Source: Dyadobacter sp. CY312 (lineage in GTDB: Bacteria > Bacteroidota > Bacteroidia > Cytophagales > Spirosomataceae). From it: a DNA stretch of 64,000 nt. This document shows positions 37,265 to 45,450 of this stretch, piece by piece. Below the pieces are notes generated by a model. It searched no databases, had not been told where the DNA came from, and saw nothing but the letters and a program-made list of their open reading frames with translations. Position numbers and translations under genes: made by a program. Position 1 is the first letter of the stretch. Every line of letters begins with the position of its first letter. The DNA lies in the NCBI RefSeq assembly GCF_021390535.1, contig NZ_JAJUXG010000025.1:1-64000 (forward strand). Reading direction: 5' to 3'.

Positions 37265-37906
37265 ATGTTTTCAAAAGCGAAAGACATTCAAAGAGCGTTC
37301 AGTCACATCCGGATCTTTACGCTGCTTGTGGTAACGGCCAGCTTCGGATTTTGCTGCTTTGCACTCTACAAAAGCTACCAGATCACCCAGACGGCCCACA
37401 GCCGGGTCTTTGTTCTGGCAGATGGAAAGGTGCTACAGGCCTATGCATCCGAGCGCAAGGACAATGTAGCTGTCGAGGCCAGAGACCATGTAGGAAACTT
37501 TCACCGGTTTTTCTTTACACTGGATCCGGATGAGAAGGCCATACAGGCCAGCGTTGTCAAAGCGCTTTATTTGGCGGATGGATCAGCTAAAAAGCAGTAC
37601 GATAACCTGAGAGAATCCGGGTTTTACACCAGCTTGATTTCGGGCAACATCAGCCAGAAGATCGTTATTGACAGCGTAAAGATTGACACGGATGTCTATC
37701 CCTACTACTTCCGCTGCATAGCCTCCCAGCAGATTATCCGCGCGACGAGCATTGTAACACGTAGTCTTATCACCGAAGGGTATCTGCGGACCGTGTCAAG
37801 AAGTGATCACAACCCGCACGGGTTTTTGATCGAGCGCTGGATGACACTTGAAAACAAAGACATCAGCAGCCAGGTCCGGGGAGCCGGGCTTAGTCCGATT
37901 TTCTAA
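37265..37906 (+). CDS. traK: TraK conjugation protein
   Basis: 213 residues from ATG 37265. A short cytoplasmic start (MFSKAKDIQRAFSHIR), one membrane segment (IFTLLVVTASFGFCCFALY) and a periplasmic domain with the motifs of TraK: VFVLADGKVLQAYAS, VEARDHVGNFHRFFFTLDPD, and ATSIVTRSLITEGYLR. TraK is the VirB8-like assembly factor of these systems. It lies between traJ and the short traL-like gene, in the order J-K-L-M-N seen in CTnDOT-type elements. Confidence 0.88.
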   Translation: MFSKAKDIQRAFSHIRIFTLLVVTASFGFCCFALYKSYQITQTAHSRVFVLADGKVLQAYASERKDNVAVEARDHVGNFHRFFFTLDPDEKAIQASVVKALYLADGSAKKQYDNLRESGFYTSLISGNISQKIVIDSVKIDTDVYPYYFRCIASQQIIRATSIVTRSLITEGYLRTVSRSDHNPHGFLIERWMTLENKDISSQVRGAGLSPIF

Positions 37907-37925
37907 TCACTTAAATCCAAGAGCG

Positions 37926-38342
37926 ATGTTTTACAGATTCAATGTGCACAGACATACGCTGCCAAATCAGAAAAAGACAGCAGACAAGCCTGGCCGGCGT
38001 GCAGTCTGCAAAGTAATGTCTTTACCAGTTAAGATACAGCGCCGCCTGGAAAAGTTTACGGATATCCACACAGGCGGACTTCCAAAAATACTGCCGGCAC
38101 TGATGCTATGCAACCTTGCGGGTGCAGCTGTGCTGTTGGTTCTGTCGATAATCCTGCTTACAGGAGCTGAGCCCGCCGAAATACTGCCAACATTCGGCAG
38201 TATCCGGATGCCAACATTGCCCGACCATTTTACGCCGAGAGAAGGACCGGTTAAACTGACTGAATTTGAGCTTTACCTGGACAGTCTCGAGAAGGCATTT
38301 CGCACTGACAGCATTAATGAAACACGAACCTTAAACAAGTAA
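37926..38342 (+). CDS. traL: TraL-position small membrane protein
   Basis: 138 residues from ATG 37926; ATG 38016 (MSLPVKIQRRLEKFTD) is an alternative. A basic N-terminus, one membrane segment (ALMLCNLAGAAVLLVLSIILL), then a short outer part ending in ELYLDSLEKAFRTDSI. Size, layout and position between traK and traM correspond to TraL, which varies greatly in sequence; the name rests mostly on position. It starts 19 bases after traK ends, and traM follows after four. Confidence 0.6.
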   Translation: MFYRFNVHRHTLPNQKKTADKPGRRAVCKVMSLPVKIQRRLEKFTDIHTGGLPKILPALMLCNLAGAAVLLVLSIILLTGAEPAEILPTFGSIRMPTLPDHFTPREGPVKLTEFELYLDSLEKAFRTDSINETRTLNK

Positions 38343-38346
38343 TGCG

Positions 38347-39678
38347 ATGGAGAATACAGCTTATTCCGCCCGGTTTATTCAGCAGAGAAAGTTTTACATG
38401 GTGCTTCCCGTGCTGGTGTTGCCTTTTGTCACCCTGATTTATTGGGTACTGTTTGTCAAGGGATCAAAAACAAATCCGCAGTCCAACCATACGCAAGGCC
38501 TGGTCATGAGTCTTCCCGATGCGATGCTCAAAGAGGACAACAAGGTCGACAAATTAAGCTTTTATCAGCGTGCAGCGGCTGATTCGGCTAAACTCAGTGA
38601 GCTTATCCGAAAGGACCCCTACCGCAGTGGCGAGGCTGTTTACATCGATTCGCTGCAAACGGGCCAGCTTGCGGGACTGGGCGCCCCTTTTTCAAAAAAG
38701 CAAAAACCGGTAACCTACCGGGGGAAAACCTATACAGATTCTGGCGAGATAAAGATTTTTAAAAAACTAACCCGGCTTGATGCCGAGCTGAGCCGGCCGG
38801 CAAACACTGAATTAAGCGTGGCGGACAACGGTACGCAGAGCGCAGGTTCGCATCAGAACGATCAGGGCGCGCATAACCAGCAAATTCAAGAGCTTCAAAT
38901 GCTGATGGAAGGTCTGCAGCAGCAGACCGTGCCCCAGAACGTATATGAAGATCCGGAGATCAGGGAGCTTAACACAGTGCTGGATAAAATTATCCGGATA
39001 CAATCTCCTGAGCTGGCCGCCCAGCAGACCAAAGAGCAGTCTGAGACCCAGACAGGCAAAGTATTCACAGTCCGGGGAGCCTTGGCTGAAAGTCCGGTAA
39101 GTCTGCTGACCGCAAGTTCAGCCGCTGATTCTGCCGAATCAGAGCCGGTCAGATCTATAGCTTTTCAGCAAAGCGGTTTCTTTGGGCTTGATGAATCTGT
39201 TACTGCAAAAGATCAGAATGCGATCCCGGCCATTATTGCCCAGGACCAGACGCTGGTCAGCGGCTCGACAGTGAAGCTGAGTTTGGCACAGGATGTCTAC
39301 ATCTCAGGTGTTCTTCTCCCCAAAGAGAGCTACATCTACGGAACAGCATCTTTAAACAATGAGCGGCTTATTATCCGCATTGAGACTGTCCGGTTTGAAA
39401 ACAATCTTTTGCCGGTAAAGCTTTCCGTGTATGATCTGGACGGGATTGCAGGAATTCATATTCCCGGCGCTATTGCGCGTGATGTGGCCAAGCAGTCTTT
39501 AAGTCAGGATATACAGGGGATAAGCATCGGCGGTCTTGACACTTCACTGGGTGCTCAGGCGGCCAGTGCGGGTATTCAGACGGCAAAAACGCTGATGGGC
39601 AAAAAAACAAGACTCCTGCAGGTGGCAGTCCAGGCCGGCTACCAGGTGCTTCTCAGAGATGGTAATGCGGGAAGTTAA
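38347..39678 (+). CDS. traM: TraM conjugation protein
   Basis: 443 residues. N-terminal membrane segment (MVLPVLVLPFVTLIYWVLF) after a short cytoplasmic stretch, then a long Gln/Asp-rich region with a coiled coil (NQQIQELQMLMEGLQQQT) and the TraM C-terminal domain (PF12508) from about 270: AIPAIIAQDQTLVSGSTVKL, ISGVLLPKESYIYGTASLNN, ERLIIRIETVRFENNLLPVK and DLDGIAGIHIPGAIARDVAK. TraM is VirB10-like and spans the periplasm with TraN. The order traL-traM-traN is conserved. Confidence 0.9.
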   Translation: MENTAYSARFIQQRKFYMVLPVLVLPFVTLIYWVLFVKGSKTNPQSNHTQGLVMSLPDAMLKEDNKVDKLSFYQRAAADSAKLSELIRKDPYRSGEAVYIDSLQTGQLAGLGAPFSKKQKPVTYRGKTYTDSGEIKIFKKLTRLDAELSRPANTELSVADNGTQSAGSHQNDQGAHNQQIQELQMLMEGLQQQTVPQNVYEDPEIRELNTVLDKIIRIQSPELAAQQTKEQSETQTGKVFTVRGALAESPVSLLTASSAADSAESEPVRSIAFQQSGFFGLDESVTAKDQNAIPAIIAQDQTLVSGSTVKLSLAQDVYISGVLLPKESYIYGTASLNNERLIIRIETVRFENNLLPVKLSVYDLDGIAGIHIPGAIARDVAKQSLSQDIQGISIGGLDTSLGAQAASAGIQTAKTLMGKKTRLLQVAVQAGYQVLLRDGNAGS

Positions 39679-39718
39679 ACGCTAGACACATTTTAAAACA
39701 TACCAACGCTAAACGATT

Positions 39719-40558
39719 ATGAAACCAGGCATTACATGGGTCTTTCATCTGCTGATGCTTTTGAGGGCTGCAAAGGCATTCTCCCAGAACAGTGACACGC
39801 AGCTTTTTGTACATCAGCCGTATCCGCTCGAATTGACCACGACGAAAACCACGCACCTTGTTTTTCCCTACGATATCATCAGCATTGATAGGGGAAGCCG
39901 GGCCATTCTTGCTCAGAAGGCCAAAGGGACCGGCAATATTCTCCAGGTAAAGGCTGCCCAAACTGATTTTGATCAAAGCAGTCTGACTGTGATCACCGCG
40001 GACAAAAAGTTATACAGCTTTACAGTGGATTACGCCGCTGAGCCCTTGCAGCTTACGATAGAATTCTCCGGTGGCAGAGTATCGGCGGGTGCTACGCTGG
40101 AAGAATCACACTATGACCAGGCGGAACTGCGGGAGCTTTCAAAAAAGGTGATCAGCCGGCCAAAGCGCATGCGCGGGGAAAAAGACCGTAGTTTTCAGTC
40201 TTCGTTTTCCCTGGATGGCATCTACATTCAAGGAGATGTGATCTATTTTCAGCTCAGGGTGACAAACCGGTCCGCCGTCAACTACGATATAGGTAGTCTG
40301 AGGTTTTTTATCCGTGATAAAAAGCGGGTAAAACGCACTGCAGTGCAGGAGCAGGAGATAAAACCATTGTACATCCACGCAGATAGCTCGGTGATTGCAG
40401 CAAAGTCCGCACGCAACTTCGTCTACGCCCTTCCCAAATTCACTACCGCAGACAAGAAGGGGCTGGCCGTAGAGCTGATGGAGAAAAATGGCGGGCGGCA
40501 TATGCAGTTGGGCATATCCAACCGGGCGATTGTGCGCGCCAGGCCTGTCACGGATTAA
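39719..40558 (+). CDS. traN: TraN (DUF4138) conjugation protein
   Basis: 279 residues. Signal peptide MKPGITWVFHLLMLLRAAKA. A VirB9-like N-terminal part follows (TKTTHLVFPYDIISIDRGSR, NILQVKAAQTDFDQSSLTVI, KLYSFTVDYA), then a second domain (FSLDGIYIQGDVIYFQLRV, NRSAVNYDIGSLRFFIRDKK) with the F..RD pattern of TraN. It probably forms the outer-membrane-proximal ring with TraM. No traO, traP or traQ follows, unlike CTnDOT-type clusters. Confidence 0.88.
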   Translation: MKPGITWVFHLLMLLRAAKAFSQNSDTQLFVHQPYPLELTTTKTTHLVFPYDIISIDRGSRAILAQKAKGTGNILQVKAAQTDFDQSSLTVITADKKLYSFTVDYAAEPLQLTIEFSGGRVSAGATLEESHYDQAELRELSKKVISRPKRMRGEKDRSFQSSFSLDGIYIQGDVIYFQLRVTNRSAVNYDIGSLRFFIRDKKRVKRTAVQEQEIKPLYIHADSSVIAAKSARNFVYALPKFTTADKKGLAVELMEKNGGRHMQLGISNRAIVRARPVTD

Positions 40559-40589
40559 TTTTTTTTAAACCTTTTAAACCAGCAGGATC

Positions 40590-41378
40590 ATGAACCAGAA
40601 GAATTTTGATTATCTCAAAGACCAGATCAAGTATAACGGTTTTGGAGAAGGGCTGGAAGGCCAGCTGAAAGAAAACATGAAAGGACAGGCGCCGGAATTC
40701 ACCCTGCAGCACCACAATACGTTCGGCAAAGATCAGACCACCACGGCACTGCACTTTAAAAAATCCCCGAGCAGTGAGATGTATTTCTTTAACAGCTACC
40801 TGGTCTCGTTGAAAAAGGGTGATCAGACCGAGAAAATCAATCAGTCCTTTTACATCGAAAAGAGTAATAACATTACTTTAAAGGAAGCATTCAATCTGAT
40901 GCATGGCCGTTCGGTCAACAAAGATCTGACCAACAAGGAAGGTCAGGTCTACAACGCCTGGGTCCAGCTTGATTTTAAAAACACGGATCAAAACGGCAAT
41001 TACAAGCTCAAACAGTTTCATCAGAACTACGGCTTTGAGCTCGAAAAAGTGCTCAGTAAACTACCAGTCAAAGAGCTTGGCAACCAGCAGGATAAAAGCC
41101 GGCTGATCGAATCGCTTCAGAAAGGCAACCGTCAGTCTGTGACCTTCACCGAAAATGGCAACGAGCAGAAACGTTTGATTGAAGCAAATCCGCAGTTCAA
41201 ATCCATTACAGTCTATGAGGTAAGCGGGCAGCGTATCCGCCAGGATCTCTCAGAGAAACAATCTCAGAATCAGAGTGTCTCTGAAAATAGAAGTCAGCAA
41301 ATAAAACCGCAAGCCGATGAAAACACGCCCAGCTCTGTCAAAGCCGGCAAACGAAAAGGGCTCTCAGTCAGTCAGTGA
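40590..41378 (+). CDS. element-associated hypothetical protein
   Basis: 262 residues, cytoplasmic and hydrophilic, starting MNQKNFDYLKDQIKYNGFGE. Typical parts are YFFNSYLVSLKKGDQTEKIN, KEGQVYNAWVQLDFKN, KQFHQNYGFELEKVLSKLPV and RQSVTFTENGNEQKRLIEAN. Proteins of this form are common in Bacteroidetes conjugative elements, usually annotated as hypothetical. The C-terminus (from about 215) is Gln/Ser-rich and overlaps the next gene by 62 bases. A role in transfer regulation or DNA processing is possible; no motif shows it. Confidence 0.7.
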   Translation: MNQKNFDYLKDQIKYNGFGEGLEGQLKENMKGQAPEFTLQHHNTFGKDQTTTALHFKKSPSSEMYFFNSYLVSLKKGDQTEKINQSFYIEKSNNITLKEAFNLMHGRSVNKDLTNKEGQVYNAWVQLDFKNTDQNGNYKLKQFHQNYGFELEKVLSKLPVKELGNQQDKSRLIESLQKGNRQSVTFTENGNEQKRLIEANPQFKSITVYEVSGQRIRQDLSEKQSQNQSVSENRSQQIKPQADENTPSSVKAGKRKGLSVSQ

Positions 41379-41682
41379 GATCCGGGAACTAAGCCCGCTG
41401 GCTGATTTTTTTAAAGCCATCCAAAAAGACCCCCGCATCAGCACCAGGCATATCGGTGTGTATGCATCGCTGCTTCATTATTGGAATGATAACGGACGGG
41501 TTAGTCCGATCCGGGTTTTTAGTCATGAAATGATCGGTCTGGTCAAGCTATCCTGCCGGGATACGTATTTTAAATACATCGGTGAACTGAGCGCGTACGG
41601 TTACATCCGGTATGAGCGCTCATTTAACCGCAAGAGGCCAAGTGAGATTTATTTGCATGCAGCTGCCAAGGATCATCCGTAA
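41317..41682 (+). CDS. small winged-helix-like element protein
   Basis: 121 residues from ATG 41317; later in-frame starts are lacking before the conserved part. Core: LADFFKAIQKDPRISTRHIG, VYASLLHYWNDNGRVSPIRV, LSCRDTYFKYIGELSAYGYI and RYERSFNRKRPSEI. The final helices look like a winged-helix unit. Such proteins recur in Bacteroidetes plasmids and conjugative elements, where they are thought to be DNA-binding. It overlaps the preceding gene by 62 bases, and its stop shares an A with the next ATG. Confidence 0.65.
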   Translation: MKTRPALSKPANEKGSQSVSEIRELSPLADFFKAIQKDPRISTRHIGVYASLLHYWNDNGRVSPIRVFSHEMIGLVKLSCRDTYFKYIGELSAYGYIRYERSFNRKRPSEIYLHAAAKDHP

Positions 41683-41750
41683 TGGAGGGTGACACATTAA
41701 CGACAATCATAGATGAGCTTGAAAAAATCAACCCATTAAAATCCTGGTAA
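41682..41750 (+). pseudogene. 22-codon truncated ORF at the right element edge
   Basis: ATG at 41682 shares its A with the preceding stop, the coupling expected inside an operon. The product (MEGDTLTTIIDELEKINP and four more residues) stops at once. Composition changes after about 41750 and the next gene faces the other way. I read it as the first codons of an element gene cut off at the boundary, though a tiny genuine gene cannot be excluded. Confidence 0.4.
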
Positions 41751-41943
41751 GCAGTAGGCAGATGCTTGTTTGTTTGATGGAAAGCACCGATCTGAATCCT
41801 GCATCTGTATCACCGCAGCCAGGGCAACCGGATCGCATGCAAATACCAGGCAAGCAGACGGCGATCGGCAGTTTGATTCAAGCATCAGGCTGCCGCTCAG
41901 CGAAAACCTGATGCAAAGTATAGAATATGGATTGCAGCCAGAT

Positions 41944-42639
41944 CTAATATTGCTGAAAGCGGTCCACCAGGATGTAATCAACCTTTTTATCTTGAAAATA
42001 AACGCGTGCCTGTTCTGTGATGCCTTGAGAGCGAGTGTCATATATAAATGCCCAGGGCAATTCGGCCTTCTTGGGATCATACAAGGCGTAATCATATTTG
42101 GCACCTAACACAACACGCTGAAATTTGTGCTTGTAGTCCTGCGAGTTGCTTAGCACAACCAGTTTTGCGTACAGGACTTCCAACGCATCACCCGTTGCTA
42201 TTGCCTTTTGTAAACCGGCTGCTTGTGGCCACTGGCTTAGCTGGGTTCCGTTGTTAAGACGGATGCTTTTAACTTTGCCAGAAGCAAGCAGAAGCTGCAC
42301 ACCATCTGGGGTATCAAAGGTCTGCTCGAGCACCAGCCAGTCGAAAAACTGCAGACGATCCTTCAGGTCTGTGACATCTGCAAAATAATTATTGACTGCA
42401 CCCAGATAAACGACAGTCTTATTTTTCCGGTAGCCTTCCAGTATTTCGAAAGTCTCGTTGGTGGATGTATTAATGGCAATACCTCTATAATCGCCCGTTG
42501 TAATGCTGTCTCTGCCTAAATAATTAACGCGCGGCTCGGGCTCAGGCCCCACGATCGCGGGATCATCCGGATCCACCTGGCAGCTCATAAGATGAAAACC
42601 CAGTATCAAAAATACAGGTAAAAATAAGGTGGCTCTCAC
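41944..42639 (-). CDS. putative lipoprotein, unknown function
   Basis: 231 residues. Signal MRATLFLPVFLILGFHLMSC with lipobox LMSC; a Pro/Asp-rich linker follows (DPDDPAIVGPEPEPR). The rest is mixed (ITTGDYRGIAINTSTNETFE, TVVYLGAVNNYFADVTDLK, QRVVLGAKYDYALYDPKKA, VDYILVDRFQQY) with no motif I can name. It is a stand-alone gene at the right side of the element junction. Probably anchored in the outer membrane. Confidence 0.75.
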   Translation of the reverse strand: MRATLFLPVFLILGFHLMSCQVDPDDPAIVGPEPEPRVNYLGRDSITTGDYRGIAINTSTNETFEILEGYRKNKTVVYLGAVNNYFADVTDLKDRLQFFDWLVLEQTFDTPDGVQLLLASGKVKSIRLNNGTQLSQWPQAAGLQKAIATGDALEVLYAKLVVLSNSQDYKHKFQRVVLGAKYDYALYDPKKAELPWAFIYDTRSQGITEQARVYFQDKKVDYILVDRFQQY

Positions 42640-42817
42640 AGTAAAAAGGTTTAGTTATCTTCCAGTGACACATCTGCATCGATTTGGTTGGATTCAAACC
42701 AAAATTTTTAGTAAAATGAATAATCCAATTCTGATTACTGATTCAGGTATGGTATAGATTTTCCATTTATTTCTCTCTTTTAAGCTGTTAACATTTAATG
42801 CACTGCAAGCTGGAATC

Positions 42818-43474
42818 TTAGCTGCCAGCGTGTTTATTTTCTGATTTTCCTTTCCTGATCATCTGAATACCGGTTGATGTTAACCAGGTGGCCAGTCCGG
42901 CTACAAAAATTCTAAAACCGTACAAATTGGTAAAACTTACATTCAACAGCAGACAAATTAACCCAAAACCCAAAAGTGATAAACCAAGATATCCTGCCGC
43001 TTTGGGAAGGTTCTGTGTTTGGATGATCAGCACACACCAGATTAATATAGAAACGCAGGTAGCAAAAATGAAAATGTTCGCCATGGAAACATTGATGTGA
43101 TGACCATAACTGACAATGGCATTGACTATTGACTTTTCCACGGGCCTGGCTGTCAGATCTGACAGGAATTGTGGCAGTACCAGCCCATTGACGGTAGCTG
43201 CTATCATGGCTGCAACCAATCCGAGACAAAATACAAAGAAAGAAAGCAGTGAAGTTTTGCTGTTTGTTTGCAGAAGGCAAGACAGGCCCAAGGCGCCAAA
43301 GCCTATAAAAGGAAGGCATGCAATGCCTAGTGAGTGGGAGAAAACAAGAACATTTTGAATTCTGATGATATGCTCAACACTGCCACCAGCAGGATGAAGC
43401 GTCATGGTAATGACCGAAATAAGCGATCCAAAACAAAGACTGACCCCGGAAGATTTTGTAAATGACTTATGCAT
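42818..43474 (-). CDS. integral membrane protein under an FNR-type box
   Basis: 218 residues from ATG at 43474; the longer frame to 43537 would put the promoter inside the gene. About six membrane segments: SLCFGSLISVITMTL, FSHSLGIACLPFIGFGALGL, LLSFFVFCLGLVAAMIAATV, VSMANIFIFATCVSILIWCV, AGYLGLSLLGFGLICLLLNV and RIFVAGLATWLTSTGIQMI. No family is assigned. The gene has its own promoter with a perfect TTGAT-N4-ATCAA site, so it is a likely target of the adjacent Crp/Fnr regulator. Conserved His residues in the helices (HSLG, GHHINV) could bind metal or heme; that is a guess. Confidence 0.72.
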   Translation of the reverse strand: MHKSFTKSSGVSLCFGSLISVITMTLHPAGGSVEHIIRIQNVLVFSHSLGIACLPFIGFGALGLSCLLQTNSKTSLLSFFVFCLGLVAAMIAATVNGLVLPQFLSDLTARPVEKSIVNAIVSYGHHINVSMANIFIFATCVSILIWCVLIIQTQNLPKAAGYLGLSLLGFGLICLLLNVSFTNLYGFRIFVAGLATWLTSTGIQMIRKGKSENKHAGS

Positions 43475-43497
43475 ATTGTTATCAGTTAATTTGAAAA

Positions 43498-43542
43498 CAA
43501 ATATGGCTGGTCTGTGGCGCGATGCAGCTTGATGCAAATCAA
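43498..43542 (-). promoter_or_regulatory. FNR-type box and -7 element before the membrane-protein gene
   Basis: TTGATGCAAATCAA (43529-43542) is a perfect TTGAT-N4-ATCAA palindrome extended by C and G to CTTGAT and ATCAAG. On the minus strand a -7-like CATATTTG (43505-43498; consensus TAnnTTTG) follows; from its last G to the palindrome centre is 37.5 bp. The spacing is identical at 44572-44616. Confidence 0.75.
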
Positions 43543-43555
43543 GAAATTCCGGTTA

Positions 43556-44101
43556 TTAAAAACAGCTTCTGACCCTGCTGAGTGTTTCCGGGGTTATATT
43601 CAGATACGACGCAATGATTTTTAAGGGGAACATCTGCAGAATCAACGGCCGGTTTTTAATCAGATCATTATATCTTTCTGAGGGTGACATGGAATTGTCC
43701 AGATACTGTGTTCTGGTGGTAGCTCCTTGCAGAATTTTTCCCAGCTGGAGAAATACTGGTGATTGAGCGATCAGTTCATGCAATGCCGTCACACTGAGCT
43801 CGAGCGCAGTTGTTTGTGAATTCGCTTTAATAATATTTTGAGAAGGTGTCTGGGAAATAAAACTTGAATAATTCAGACACCACTCTTTCGGGAGGTGAAG
43901 ATCAGTTACTTTTTCGTCGATATCTTCATAGCGGAACTGGTACGCAGACCCCGATGAAATAAAATAAACAGCCCTGCAGATCTGCCCCTGGTCAAGCAGT
44001 ATTTCATTTTTTTTCAATTGTCTTGGCACCAGATATTTTGTCAGTCGTTCAAAATCAGATTGAGAAAATCTGCCGGTTTTATCAAGGTCAGTTTTTAACA
44101 T
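43556..44101 (-). CDS. Crp/Fnr-family transcriptional regulator
   Basis: 181 residues from ATG 44101, the usual length for Bacteroidetes members; the frame reaches 44251 but that part overlaps the VOC gene. The cyclic-nucleotide-binding-like beta roll runs from LTKYLVPRQLKKNEILLDQG through VYFISSGSAYQFRYE to ALELSVTAL. C-terminal helix-turn-helix: PLKIIASYLNITPETLSRVR. The recognition helix has E-T-L-S-R, the E..SR pattern by which FNR reads TTGAT. There is no cluster of Cys as in iron-sulfur FNR, so the signal is different. It lies downstream of the VOC gene and upstream of the membrane gene, both with TTGAT-N4-ATCAA boxes. Confidence 0.88.
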   Translation of the reverse strand: MLKTDLDKTGRFSQSDFERLTKYLVPRQLKKNEILLDQGQICRAVYFISSGSAYQFRYEDIDEKVTDLHLPKEWCLNYSSFISQTPSQNIIKANSQTTALELSVTALHELIAQSPVFLQLGKILQGATTRTQYLDNSMSPSERYNDLIKNRPLILQMFPLKIIASYLNITPETLSRVRSCF

Positions 44102-44171
44102 TGGCTCGCATGGGCTTACTAAATCTTTGTAAGTATATGCGATTTGTCTGAAACCTGAATGATGTTTTAAC

Positions 44172-44540
44172 TCACTTTGTTTGAAATTCACCAATGTGCC
44201 AAAGGATTCCGGACGGATCATGTAAAAAACACTCTTTTCCCCAATCTTCAATCCGGACCCCAGATAATTTTACTCCGTCATATTTGCTGCTCAGCTGCAT
44301 TGCTGATAATTCCTGGTAGTAACGCTCCACATTTTCTACTTCTAAAAAAATCATCGTATTGTCAATCCAGTCTTTTACGTAAGCACCCTGGAGATAGAAT
44401 GCCAACTGGCCAAGCTTAAATACAGTAAGATCCTCAGAGAGCACATTTTCCTGAAATCCCAAATCCTGATAAAAGCGTCTGGACAGTTCAAAGTTCCTGG
44501 CTCCCAGGAAAGGCCGGATGGATTTGGCTGTATGTTTCAT
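44172..44540 (-). CDS. VOC (glyoxalase/bleomycin-resistance) family protein
   Basis: 122 residues. The single VOC module is complete: ARNFELSRRFYQDLGFQENV, then LTVFKLGQLAFYLQGAYVKD, MIFLEVENVERYYQEL, and ECFLHDPSGILWHIGEF with His and Glu in metal-ligand positions. Such small VOC proteins form dimers and bind metals or small toxic compounds; the substrate is unknown. It is the first gene after a strong FNR-type promoter and ends shortly before the Crp/Fnr start, so they are co-transcribed and the regulator controls its own synthesis. Confidence 0.85.
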   Translation of the reverse strand: MKHTAKSIRPFLGARNFELSRRFYQDLGFQENVLSEDLTVFKLGQLAFYLQGAYVKDWIDNTMIFLEVENVERYYQELSAMQLSSKYDGVKLSGVRIEDWGKECFLHDPSGILWHIGEFQTK

Positions 44541-44571
44541 AATTGTAACTTTGGTTAAATTAATTTGGTAG

Positions 44572-44616
44572 CAAAATTAGAAGGTGGCACTCGTTTGTTA
44601 ACTTGATTGAGATCAA
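44572..44616 (-). promoter_or_regulatory. FNR-type box and -7 element before the VOC/Crp-Fnr operon
   Basis: TTGATTGAGATCAA (44603-44616), again inside CTTGAT and ATCAAG, with a perfect -7 element TAATTTTG (44579-44572, minus strand). The centre-to-element distance of 37.5 bp puts the box near -41, the class II activator position. Confidence 0.8.
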
Positions 44617-45450
44617 GAACAACTGATGTTATAATCAGCAGGGTATTCTTTTTCATAAATTTTTGCTTGGTTAACGAGATAACATAGGCTTCTCCTGCTA
44701 ACAAATACATTGGTATTGGAAAATTCGGTGCAAGTAACCCCTCCTGAAAAGGTTTAGGCTGAAAAACTTTTCAGCTTCCGATTTCCGGGATTTAATAAGC
44801 AGGTTATCACCGCCATCCTTGAAAAGATCTCGTTGTGAACGAAACGGGCACCTTCATTTCGAGTCCGAAGACTGGTTGATTCATACATGGGCCAATAACT
44901 CAATTTGTGAAGATCACAGAACGTAACATTACCTTATTGAAGAGAGACCTTTCCAAAGTCTTTAATACCATAGTCCGAAAACCGGATTCAAAGCTGCGGA
45001 TTGGGAATGGCATTTTTTCTTATTTCTCAAAAAAGCAAGCGCCGTTCGGAAGTGTATCCAGAGGGCGTTTTTGGAAATCTATCTCATTTCTCAACCGCTT
45101 TCTAAAAGAAATTTGGTGTGAATGCTTCCGGTGTGTAGTTTAAAGTAGAAAAAAAGTCCATAAAATTTTGTCTTGAAATGGAGAATACCGAGCCGTTGAC
45201 CACCTTAAATCGGGAATTAAGATCATGTCATTTCGGATTGAATTGACCAATATAAATGACTGACTGGTAGTTGTGTAACTCATGAAATAAAAGAATGGGT
45301 TGGTGGTCAATTTGCCATGGAATCCAGTGGTGAAGTCATTCGAATTCTCCAATTAAACGGCGGATTATCTTGTTATTAATCTAAACCAGATGTGGCATGC
45401 GACTTTAAAGTGCAAGGTGTATTGTCTCAATGTTTTTCTTACACGTTACA
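44617..45450. other. intergenic, no supported gene
   Basis: About 830 bases. Short frames exist (a plus frame 44907-45143, a minus frame 45140-45352) but match nothing and have unusual composition. A decayed mobile element is possible but could not be shown. No RNA gene was recognised. Confidence 0.45.

Noticed and set aside
44907..45352. Small genes on either strand
   Set aside because: No recognisable content, no conserved neighbours, and composition like the surrounding non-coding DNA.
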